The translations under genes and the position numbers were made by a program. Below the pieces are notes generated by a model that saw nothing but the letters and a program-made list of their open reading frames with translations, made no database searches and was not told the DNA's origin. From Adenanthera pavonina (Eukaryota; Streptophyta; Magnoliopsida; Fabales; Fabaceae): a stretch of 64,000 nt of DNA. Positions within the stretch are counted from its first letter, which is position 1; each line of letters starts with the position of its first letter. The stretch covers positions 26,336,501-26,400,500 of the forward strand of contig JAIVEN010000011.1 of assembly GCA_026686845.1 (NCBI GenBank), read 5' to 3'. Shown one piece after another: positions 1-9,248 of this stretch.

Positions 1-1658
1 TGAGCATCTACTGGAATATGCTCATGAGGGCTTGTTTGTTGAAGACCCTCTTCCTCTATGCCATAGTCCAAGGGAAGACCAGGACTTGCCTCATTGCTGG
101 AGGCCTTTAGAGTGCTTATTGTGCCAGCAGGTTCAGTTTCTTGTGCTTCAACACCAGGAACAGGAGATGCCATCACAAAAGGACTAGGAGGCTCAGGAGT
201 TAGAGATACAACAGGCTCAGAGAAACCTGGCTGAGGTGGAGCTGATATGACAGGAATTGTATTTCAAATATCTTCATATGCTTCAGCAACCACTTTCATG
301 TTTTTGGCTAACTGGTGAATCTGATCTTGCAGATGAGCAAATTTGGCATTTTGCTCATCCCTGATGCTCAGTATGAGTGTAGACAAACTGTCATACAACT
401 CAGTGATCTTGGTTGGCTTAGCACGAGAGGAGGGAGTGGAAGGAATGTGAGCAGGCTTGGATGGAGATAGGACTGGCTGAGAAGGCTGAGGTACAAGTCT
501 TATAGGGGCCTCAGAGGTGCCTTCTTGCTGTAGGGAGGCATCCTCGACAAAGAATAGATCTTCAAACTTTCCTGCTCCCTTTCCAACCTATCTTCCTTCA
601 TCCTTCTCAATTCCTATTCTTTGAAGTTCCTCTTCCTTGAAAACCTCCGTGTGCTTCCCTTTCCCCTTCTCAAGGTGTTGAATCCTAGCATACTGCAGAA
701 TTCTAGAAATGATTGCTGCTTATGGGAGTGTGGAGTCCTTCCTCTGATCCCTTACCTTGATCATGCGTTGGAGTATGATATGTCCCATATTAATGAGCTT
801 TCCACGTATGATTGCTGCCATCACATGTGCCTCTGCCCTTGTTATCAGATTGAAGCTGCCACCTTTGTTGAATATAATCCTAGACACTATGTAGTGTAGG
901 ATCCTCACTTGAACACTGAGGTCTGTGGGCTTCAGTAAATTTATGGGTGGCCTATTTTCTCTTCTTCTGAACAAAGTGTTCAGGATTGTGCTCTCCTTGT
1001 AGCTCAGAAAGGGGCCACCTTCTTCATCAAAAGTATCTGCCTTATCCATGTATCCAGAGGCAGTGATGTCAATCTTGAGGCTATCTTGCCCTGGGATTTC
1101 CAACACTTCATTAAACGTCTCATCAGTGAGCTAGATGGTCCTAGATCTCAGATTGACCTCCCACTTATTCTTCTTGCTATTGTACTTTAGGGAGGCATAC
1201 CCTGACTTTACCATTTCGTTATCATACCTCTCCAATATCTTCAACAAATTCTTATATCTCAACAACCATATTCCAGCATCAAAATTGTTAGAGATTAAGA
1301 ATTCTTCCAAGTTCACACAATGAGGCTTAATTACCTTTTTACTTGCAAACTTGGTCGAATATTTTTCCTGAATCTGAGGAGTGCTCCATAATGGCAGTGT
1401 AGTGAAAGAGGAAGTGGAAGCAACAGCAGTAGTATCAGTAGGAACAGGGATTGAAGGTTCTACTTTCTTCGGTGAAGAAGGTCCAACTTTCTTAGAATCA
1501 GCCTTTGGGGTAGATTTTTGACTTTTGGAGGGAGTTGTCTTGCTAGATTCGGCTTTTCTCTTAGATTTTTCTCCTTCTTTCGAGGCATATTGGGATTTTA
1601 CTATCCTCTTTGGTCGTGCCTCTCCTTTCCCAACTTCAAGATTCTTTACTCTTGCCAT
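1..1658 (-). pseudogene. Extra 3' ORF (ORF2, env-position ORF) of element A, broken
   Basis: The start ATG at 1658 opens MARVKNLEVGKG, the same start as ORF2 of element B. A Lys/Ser-rich N-terminal stretch is followed by the conserved block with KPHCVNLEEFL, then ILHYIVSRIIFNKGG and the RGKLINMGHIILQRM region. This resembles the family annotated as putative plant transposon protein domain (Pfam Transposase_32-like), which is my recognition and not a search result. Three in-frame stops are clear: TAG at 1131-1133 replacing a Trp, TAA near 718 replacing a Tyr in LPYAA, and a stop near 265 in the EEIRSAIP region. The 3' end lies beyond position 1. Function is unknown. In SIRE-type elements this position is often called env-like, but I see no signal peptide or membrane segment here. 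Confidence 0.8.
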
Positions 1659-2657
1659 TTTTGCGGATGAATGTTACAGATTGGAGTAAAGAATTGGTTT
1701 ATCGGATGCGAGAAGAAGTTTAAACGGTGGGAAATGACGGTTTTTTGTTAGAATTAAAGAGCATTAAAGGGAGAATTAGAATAGACTTAGAGAGAATAGG
1801 AATAGGGTTGCGTATGTTCTTTGGAAAACCATCAGTTTTAACGTAAGTAACCGCCTGAAAGACAAATTTTGAGAAGTTAAAATTTGAATTTTGAGCAGTT
1901 ACAAGTTAAACCGTTCAGCAAAGCTTACTGACAGACGAATTTTCTTATGAAAGTTCATCTGACAGTGGCTTGGATCAAGCAGCACAAGAGGAACAGACAA
2001 ACTTTGTTCTAACAAAGTTCAAATTTTGAAGAGTAAACAACAGGCAACAATCAAATCATCAATCAACAGACGAATTAAGCATGTGAAACTTCATTTTTCA
2101 AGCATTCAACGTGATGTACATCATTCAACAGACAAATTTTGAACTAAAAATTTGAATTTCTTCATTTTTTTGTAAAGGTTCTCCAACATTCGTATGTTGA
2201 GAAATAATCATTCGTATAGTGATCAAGTTGGACAAACATAGCTTTAAAACTTTGTTCTTGAAAATTCGAACTTCCGAGGTCTAACAGACAAATTTCGAGG
2301 CATCACCGAGAACTGTTCCAATGTATATCAAGCTGAAGTTCATCTGTTGGTCATCTAAATTCGAATGTTGACCATGCTAACTAGTTCAAAAACACATTTT
2401 ATTAAGGAAATTCATCTAACACACAATTAAAATGCAGATTTCAACTTTAGAAACTTATAGAATGGATCCAGAAACTCAGAATTTTTGTCATTTTCTTCGC
2501 TTTTTGATTGTTCCATTCTGGTGTGCTCCATTTTTCAAATTTATTGCCATTGAATCTCATAAGGAGCACCTGTAACTTAAATTAAACTCACTCCGATGCT
2601 AAAGTTAGAATTAATTTAAAGTTAAAAACTATGAAAACAAGATTGCACAAGGATTAC
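1659..2657 (-). repeat. pol-ORF2 spacer of element A with family 1 motif array
   Basis: This non-coding stretch of about 1 kb lies between the pol stop and the ORF2 start. From about 1850 to 2420 it is studded with degenerate copies of the family 1 words: CAGACGAA and its complement, and AAATTCGAATTT-like dyads. The same words fill the LTRs of B and C. It is collinear with the spacer of B (12372-13354) in reverse orientation. No reading frame is supported in it. Confidence 0.75.
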
Positions 2658-5600
2658 TTATAGTTCATTGGGATTTACCATACCCAATTCTCTCCTGATT
2701 TTGTAATGTCTGTCTTCTGATAGAGGCTCTGTTAGAATGTCAGCAATTTGATCTTCTATTGGAATGTATTCCAATCTAATTTCTCCTTTCAGAATGTGAT
2801 CCCTTATGAAGTGGTGCCTAACTTCAATATGTTTTGTCCTTGAATGCATGACAGGATTCTTTGTGATATTAATGGCACTTTGGTTGTCACACATGATTGG
2901 TATCTCTTTCATCTCAACCTCAAGATCTTCAAGCTGCTATTTCATTCAGATGATTTGAGCACAACAGCTGCCAGTTGCAACATACTCAGCTTCTGCCGTG
3001 GATAAGGCTACACTATTTTGCTTCTTACTAAACCATGAAACCAAGGATCCTCCAAGAAACTGACAAGTTCTACTTGTACTTTTTCTGTTAGTTTTGGATC
3101 CTGCAAAGTCAGTATCAGTGTATCCTTTGAGATCTTCTCCATTGCCCTTTGGATACCAAAGACCCATATGTGATGTTCCAATGAGATATCTGAAGATACG
3201 CTTCATAGCAGTTGCATGGATTTCTTTTGGACATGACTGGAACCTTGCACACATACAGACACTAAACATAATGTCAGGTCTGCTGGTAGTTAAGTACAGT
3301 AGGGATCCAATCATTCTTCTATACTGAGTTATATCAAACATTTTCCCTTTCTCATCCATATCCAGTTTGGTCGCAGTAGCCATAGGTGTTCTCATTGGCT
3401 TGACATTTTCCATTCCAAACTTCTTTAGCATCTCTTTCAGATATTTGGATTGATTAAGAATGATACCATCATCACATTTCTGATTTGTAGTCCAAGGAAG
3501 AAGTTGAGTTCACCCATCATGGACATTTCGAATTCTCCCTGCATTAACTTAGAAAATTTCTTGCAAAGAGATTCATTAGTAGCACCAAATATAATATCAT
3601 CAACATAGATTTGGATAATAAGTAAATCTTCATTTTCTTTCTTAGTGAACAAAGTTGTATCTACTTTTCCTCTATTGAACCCCTTTTCAGTTAGAAAATT
3701 ACTTAATCTCTCATACCATGCTCTAGGAACTTGTTTTAAACCGTAAAGAGCTTTCTTCAGTTTATAAACATGGTTTGGTTTTGTAGAGTCCTCAAAACCT
3801 AGAGGTTGATCTACATAGACCTCTTCCATGATATATCCATTTAGAAAAGCACTCTTCACATCCATTTGATACAACAAGATATTTTTCATGCATGCATATG
3901 CTAACAGAATTCTAATAGCTTCTAATCTAGTCACTGGAGCAAAAGTTTCTTCAAAATCAATACCTTCTTCTTGATTATATCCTTTAGCAACCAGTCTAGC
4001 TTTATTTCTGATTATTGATCCTGATTCATCAAGTTTATTTCTAAAAACCCATTTGGTACCAATGACAGGATGATTTTTGGGTCTAGGCACTAAATCCCAG
4101 GCTTGATTTCTTTCAAACTGATTTAATTCATCTTGCATAGCCAAAATCCAGTATTCATCAGTTAAGGCTTCCTCAGTACATTTGGATTCAATTTGTGAAA
4201 TGAAAGCACAATTTATCATTTGGTCCCTTAACTATTTTCTGGTTTTGACTCTCTCTTAAACATCCCCTATCACCTGATCAACAGGATGATTCCTTTGATA
4301 TCTCCAAGCTCTAGGGAGTTCTTGAGACATTTCTTCATTATTTTCTTCTTCAAACTCTTTCTCCTGAATATCTTCCACTATGTTAATAGATTCAGATATC
4401 TTTGGAGGTTTAATTTTACCTTCATGAAAAATATCTAACTTTTCAAAGTTCAAAACAAGATCATCCTCATTGGTAACATGTTTGGAAATAGTTTCATTTT
4501 CAATAAATACTACATGCACAGATTCCTCTACTAAATTAGACCTTTTATTAAAAACTCTATATGTCTTACTTCTACTAGAATAGCCCAGAAATATACCTTC
4601 ATTGGATTTAGCATCAAACTTACCCAGATTTTCCTTCCCATTGTTGTGAATGAAGCATTTGCACCCAAACACATGGAGATGTAATAGATTTGGCTTTCTT
4701 CCCTTGTACAGCTCATATGGAGTCTTCCCAAGGATTGGTCTGATGTAGGCTCTATTTATGATGTAGCTCACTGTATTCACTGCATCAGCCCAAAATACTT
4801 GAGAGAGTTCATTTTCATTCAGTATAGCTCTAGCCATCTCTCCAATTGTTCTGTTCTTCCTTTCTACTACTCCATTCTGTTGAGGAGTTCTTGGAGCTGA
4901 GAAGTTGTGATCAATTCCATACTCATTGCAATACTCTAGGAAGTATGAGTTTTCAAACGCTCCTCCATGATCTGACCTGATCGACACAATGGAAATACCC
5001 TTCTCATTTTGCACTTTCTTGGCCAAGGTTACAAATGCATCAAAGGCATCCCTTTTAGAGGAAAGAAATAATGTCCGTGTAAATCTAGAGTAATCATCCA
5101 CAATTACAAGCACATACAGATTACCACCAAGGCTTTTTACCCTAGATGGTCCAATTAAGTCCATATGCAGTAGTTCAAGTGGTCTAGTTATGGTGACTAC
5201 GTTTTTGGGTTTAAAAGAAGATTTAATTTGTTTTCCTCTTAGGCATGCATCACATTCTTTGTCTTTTTCAAAGGTGATTTTTGGTAGGCTAGTGACTAAC
5301 TCATTTTTAACTAGTTTAGAAAGTTGATTCATGTTAACATGAGCTAATCTTCTATGCCACAACCAACTATCATTATCCTGACTAATCAAACAGACAGAAT
5401 CTAAGGGAGGAAGTTCATCAAGATCAATAGTATAGCAGTTACCATCCCTTTGAGCTTTGATGATTACTTTGTGATCACTTTTTCTGATGACTAGGCAAAA
5501 CTTCGAGTCAAATAGCACCCAGTTTCCTCTATCACATGCCTGACTTACACTTAGCAGATTGTGCTTGAGGCCAATCACAAACAGTACCTCTTCAATGGAT

Positions 5601-5782
5601 GTTTCAGGATTTTTGCCCACAATGCCAATGCCAACTATTTTGCCATATTGATCATCTCCATAGGTCACCTTTCCCTCTTTCTTATCTCTAAGGGTGATGA
5701 ACTTCTCCTTATCATCGGTCATGTGACTTGAGCAGGCACTGTCCATATACCATTTATTGCTCTTTCTAGCTTTGAGATAGAC
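2658..5782 (-). pseudogene. pol: pol of element A (PR-INT-RT-RH), broken
   Basis: This encoded the copia polyprotein. In order it shows a protease motif WYMDSACSSHMT, the GAG-pre-integrase zinc finger (WLWHRRLAHVN ... CDAC), the integrase core (HMDLIGP, then RSDHGGAF, then VVERKNRTI for the D-D-E residues), reverse transcriptase (KARLVAKGYNQEEGID, and YVDD near 3600) and RNase H (GYTDTDFAG, STAEAEYVA, MCDNQSAI). Damage includes TAA at 4256-4258 and TAG at 4232-4234 (both Gln codons in B), a one-base deletion after LGLQIR near 3480, TGA at 2946-2948 (Trp) and TAG at 2938-2940 (Gln). Pol is out of frame with gag, and the frame becomes open right after a CAG/GT site at 5783. Confidence 0.9.
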
Positions 5783-5799
5783 CTGCAAAACAAGGTTCA
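5775..5799 (-). promoter_or_regulatory. gag stop followed by splice-acceptor-like TTGTTTTGCAG/GT (element A)
   Basis: The gag TGA is at 5797-5799. Twelve bases on, the minus strand reads TTGTTTTGCAG/GT with the AG at 5784-5783. The pol frame runs from there. The same arrangement occurs in B, D and E. A T-rich run before CAG/GT fits a plant 3' splice site. Its use is not shown by the sequence. Confidence 0.45.
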
Positions 5800-6966
5800 C
5801 ATTTTCCTTTTAGGTACCCAAATTTGTTTGGGTCCTTTTCTATCAGTAGTCTTTTCCCTAGATACAGATGTACCTTTGGGAACCCATTTAACCTTCCTGT
5901 CAAGTCCATTTTTCTTTCTAGCACATGAACTGGAAATATGTCCCTTTTTGTTACAGAAGTGACAGGTGGTAAAGGGACTGCTGGATTGAGAAGCAAAAAG
6001 AAAACAATGCAGATAATACTTTTGTTTTGCATGCCTTGGTTGATTATATGATTCAATGTGATGTGACATATGATCTTTCTTTCTATTGCTATTAGCATGC
6101 ACAAAATGTCTCATGTATACATTCTGATTTTTCTTCCTAATCTTTTCTTTTACAGCACAAGGATCATAGCCAAGTCTAGCTTTCCCTTGTGATATTCTTT
6201 GGCTCCCCATTGAAGCAAACAACATATCTTTACCTCTAGTAAGCCTAGACATGCTTTTCACTAGATATTCATTGGTTTGCTTTAGTTCAATGCATGTTCT
6301 ACAGCAAACAGATTCAGCAATAGGTAGAGAAGCAATTTCAGAGATGTTGCATTGAGATTCTAGTTTGTTAATCTTTTTCTTCGCTAGTTTCAATTCTTTA
6401 GCAACCTTAACAAACTCATCATACAACTCATGAAATGCATCCAATAATTCAGAATAGGAAGGTTCAGATTCATATACCTCATCTTCTTGATCACTGCTGC
6501 ATGGGATTTCAGCTTCTTTAGAGGCAAGTGCCATCAGACAAATGTTGGGAATTTCATCTTCATCATCTTCTTCCTCATTTGAGCTATTGCCCCATATTGA
6601 TGAGATGTAAGCTCTCTTTTTCTTGCCTTTGTCAGAAGCTTTCTTTTCTTTCTCTTGCTTTTTGAGGAATTGTGGACAATCCCACTTGATGTGTCCCTGC
6701 TTTTTGCACTCATAGCAAGTCACAGGCCCTTTTGCTTCTCTCTTGTTATCTCCAGCTGCTCCTTTCTTGAAGATTTTCTTGTTTCTCTACTTGCTGTAGA
6801 ATCTTCCGAATTTTCTGACCATCATAGCCAGAGTTTCTTCATCTAGCTCATCTCCATCATTAGATTCTTCTTCTTTTTCTTCAGCAGCTTTGAGATCAAG
6901 ACCTTTCTTCTTTCTGTCTTGTCCAGCCTCCTTGAGAAATTCAATGATACATGATTTTTGCTATTT
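5797..6966 (-). pseudogene. gag: gag of element A, N-terminus missing
   Basis: The C-terminal two-thirds of a copia gag remain. An acidic stretch near 6860 leads into a first CCHC knuckle (CYECKKQGHIKWDC, about 6715-6675), a Ser/Glu-rich linker, a likely coiled coil (VKVAKELKLAKKKINKLE-like, near 6390) and a second knuckle (CHFCNKKGHISSSC, about 5965-5925). The protein ends at IWVPKRKM and TGA at 5797. Two knuckles are seen in all copies here. One stop (TAG near 6788) lies upstream of the first knuckle. Beyond 6966 the homology to the gag of D is lost, so the N-terminal domain has been deleted. Confidence 0.85.
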
Positions 6967-7132
6967 GGGATCCATAGGAGGAATTAGCAAAGGAAATTGA
7001 ATAACTCTAATTAGGTGAGATAAGGATAAGTTGTCAAGTAATATAAAATGGTAGGAATAGTAGAGAGTAAATGTGGAAATTATAATAGAATTCTGAAGGA
7101 TAAATGTTAAGGTATTTCAAAGCTGTGGAAGG
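6967..7132. other. Unassigned spacer between elements A and B
   Basis: These 166 bp separate the truncated gag of A from the LTR of B. They match neither gag nor LTR by eye and hold no reading frame. The last five bases, GAAGG, do not match the bases after B (ATGTG), so no target duplication supports a simple insertion of B. Confidence 0.5.
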
Positions 7133-7364
7133 TGTTGGATCAAGAGTTTTGATGATTCCAAACCAACACTCAAGAGCTTGGATTGAAGATATCAAAGGAG
7201 ATCAAAGCTGTTTCAAGTGAAGATTTTCTGAGTATTTGCTATTAGATCTTTTGTAGGATCTTTAGTTTTTGTTTAGATTGGGTAAAAGATTTTGATTTGA
7301 GAAAAAGACGTTTTCAAACCTTGATTTAAAGTTAAATCTTTACTTATTTGAAAAATACTCACAA

Positions 7365-8185
7365 ACAGACGAAGTTTGAAAGTATAACTGAACTATCAAG
7401 TTGGAAATTCGAACTTTGCTTTTGGAAATTCGAATTTCGAGCTAAAACTGAATAAGTCTGGAGAGGTGTCCCTCTGTCAGACGAATTTCGGTCATTCAAA
7501 ATTCGAATGTTCATCAAGTCTGAAAGAAGCCTTTTTGTGACAGACGAACTTCACTCTTTCAAAATTTGAATTTCAGACAAAATGCAATTTGTGAAAACTA
7601 AAGAAATTCGTCTGAAACTTTGCTAAAGTTCATCTGAAATCAAGAAGAAACTAAGTTTGAAAAATACTCTCTGACAGACGAACTTTGACTTAGCAACATT
7701 CGAATTTTCATCTGAGTCAAAGGAACTACTTTGTGACATTCGAATTTCACTCTTTCAAAATTCGAATTTCAGTCAAAACAAAACTTGAGAAAATAAAAGA
7801 AATTCGTCTGAAAGTTTGATAAAGTTCATCTGAGATCAAGAATGATTTAAGTCTCAAAACTGGTCTCTGACAGACGAATTTCACTCTGCCAAAATTCGAA
7901 TTTCAAAGAAAGTGAACTACTGTGCCTCTTTGAACGTTCAATGGACAGACGAATTTTGGGCATCCAAAATTCGAATTTCGAGGGTACTGTAGAAAATTGA
8001 AAACACTGTTCACGATTTACAGAAAAACTTTCTTCTTGAAAATTCGTATGTCACATTGTGAAAATATTTTATAAGTTTCAAAATTCGAATTTCACTCTAT
8101 GGACAGACGAACTTCGTATTTTAACGTTGGAAGCTTTAACCTTCGGTTCCCTCGAAATTCGTCTGTTGGCCAACCAAAATTCGAA
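7365..8185 (+). repeat. Family 1 motif array in U3 of the B 5' LTR
   Basis: Two related words alternate every 20 to 60 bases: CAGACGAA(C/T)TT or its complement AAATTCGTCTG, and the palindrome AAATTCGAATTT. Both contain the half-site AAATTCG. There are roughly thirty instances, counting one-base variants. They lie in clearly non-coding DNA upstream of the TATA box. No family of tandem arrays that I know is made of these words. Confidence 0.85.
7473..7935 (+). repeat. About 198-bp tandem repeat inside the B 5' LTR
   Basis: Unit starts (CTG-A/T-CAGACG) fall at 7473, 7671 and 7867, giving spacings of 198 and 196 bp with the third unit partial. Each unit carries the same succession of motif words and the linker GAAATTCGTCTGAAA...AAAGTTCATCTGA. 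The same period is seen in the B 3' LTR and in C. Confidence 0.7.
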
Positions 8186-8203
8186 TTTCAGTATGTCAGA
8201 AAC

Positions 8204-8311
8204 ATTAAATGCGGTTGGTAAACGGATAGTTTTTCAGAGTAACCGTTGGATAACTTCCCCAACGGATAGATTTAGTCTCTAACGGATATTTGAGACCTAA
8301 ATCTATAAATA
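8204..8311 (+). promoter_or_regulatory. LTR promoter: AACGG cluster and TATA box
   Basis: TATAAATA lies at 8304-8311. Upstream are four AACGG cores: AAACGGATAG (about 8219), TAACCGTTGGA at 8240-8250 whose complement TCCAACGGTTA fits the plant MSA element YCYAACGGYYA exactly, CCCAACGGATAG (about 8259) and CTAACGGATA (about 8279). MSA elements bind 3R-MYB proteins and drive G2/M transcription in plants. Use in this LTR is an inference. Confidence 0.55.
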
Positions 8312-8854
8312 CAACATCATTTGAAGTTGTGGGTAACAAAATCAAACATATATATACCGAATTTCTGTTGAATCTTCTTCAAAAAACTTTTACCCTCTCA
8401 ACTTCTATACTAGTACTTAAACTTTCATATCTACTCTTTTCAAGAGAGTTATTTCATTGTAATCAATCTATTCTTCATCTGGGAGATAGATTTACTTGTG
8501 AGGGGTATTCACAAGGGGATTGGGAAGCACATAGTGAAAGTGCTTGGAGAGTTTGAGAGAGCTCAGAAACAGAGCATACTCGTGTACTGTGGCCTTAGCA
8601 AGAAGCCCGTTGAAATTCTTGCTGTATAGTGGACAAATCTCAAGAGGTGTCTTGGGGACTGGATGTAGGTCAAGTGGATAGACCGAACCAGAATAAATCA
8701 CTGAGTTTTCTTCTCCTTATCTCTACTTTTCAGCTTGCTCTGTTTTACACGTTGTTTTCATTATACTGTGATATCTTCACTTACTTCACTTTGTGCAGAA
8801 AAAGTTCAATCTTCCCAATTCACCCCCCCTCTTGGGAAGTCAGCCTTGCTAACA

Positions 8855-9232
8855 CTTGGCTATGATCCATGTGCTGTCAAGGAAAAGATTAGGAAGGAAA
8901 ACCAGAATGCATACATGAGACACTTTGTGCATGCTGAGAGCAACAGAAAGAAAGATCACATGTCATCTCGCATTGAAACATATAATCAACCAAAGCATGC
9001 AAGACAAAAGTATTATCTGCATTGTTTTCTTCCTGCTTCTCAATCTAGCAGTCCCTTCACTACCTGTCATTTCTGTAACAAAAAGGGACATATTTCCAGT
9101 TCTTGTGCTTTGGAGAAAAATAGACTTGGCAGGAAATTTGAATGGGTTCCCAAAGTTGCATCTACATCTAAGGAAAAATCTACTGACCGAAAATGACCCA
9201 AGCAAATTTGGGTACCTAAAAGGAAAACATAA
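8855..9232 (+). pseudogene. gag: gag remnant of element B (C-terminal part)
   Basis: The LTR ends at 8854 and the sequence continues directly with LGYDPCAVKEKIRKEN, which in A is the middle of gag. The N-terminal domain, first knuckle and start codon are gone. The second knuckle CHFCNKKGHISSSC is intact near 9066-9107. A TGA at 9194-9196 replaces a Gly codon of A. The original stop is TAA at 9230-9232 after IWVPKRKT. A gag of this form could not assemble. Confidence 0.85.
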
Positions 9233-9235
9233 ACG

Positions 9236-9248
9236 TTGTTTTACAGGT
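9236..9248 (+). promoter_or_regulatory. Splice-acceptor-like site at the gag-pol junction (element B)
   Basis: TTGTTTTACAG/GT follows the ancestral gag stop by a few bases, with the AG at 9245-9246. The position is the same as in A, D and E. B has ACAG where the others have GCAG; both suit a plant 3' splice site. Confidence 0.4.

Larger units (their letters stand above)
1..6966 (-). mobile_element. Element A: decayed SIRE-like Ty1/copia retrotransposon (family 1), LTRs not seen
   Basis: Read on the minus strand, this holds gag (6966-5797), pol (5782-2658), a non-coding spacer and an extra ORF2 (from 1658 to the window edge), the order of SIRE/Maximus copia elements. It is assigned to family 1 because its proteins and its spacer motif match elements B and C. 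The gag N-terminus, PBS and 5' LTR are missing on the right, where homology ends near 6966. The 3' LTR lies outside the window, if present. All coding parts carry stops or frameshifts, so the copy is dead. Confidence 0.85.
7133..8854 (+). repeat. 5' LTR of element B (1,722 bp)
   Basis: It starts TGTTGGATCAAGAG and ends GCCTTGCTAACA. A TATA box (TATAAATA, 8304-8311) suggests transcription starting shortly downstream, with R-U5 containing the CACCCCC...CTTGGGAAG run near the end. The U3 middle (7365-8185) is filled with the family 1 words. It lacks a roughly 135-bp segment present in the 3' LTR (near 16606-16740), a structure it shares with the LTR of element C. Confidence 0.9.

Noticed and set aside
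7365..8185. CRISPR-like regularly spaced repeats
   Set aside because: Words are short, variable, present in both orientations and irregularly spaced, and they lie inside an LTR of a eukaryotic element. No spacers or cas genes are present.
7365..8185. Heat-shock elements (GAA/TTC inverted repeats)
   Set aside because: In AAATTCGAATTT and GAAATTCGAATTTC the GAA and TTC units are spaced by 0 or 1 base, not the 2 bases required for nGAAnnTTCn.
7133..8854. B 5' LTR as a clean solo LTR inserted in gag
   Set aside because: The five bases on each side (GAAGG and CTTGG) do not match, and gag sequence is absent on its left side.
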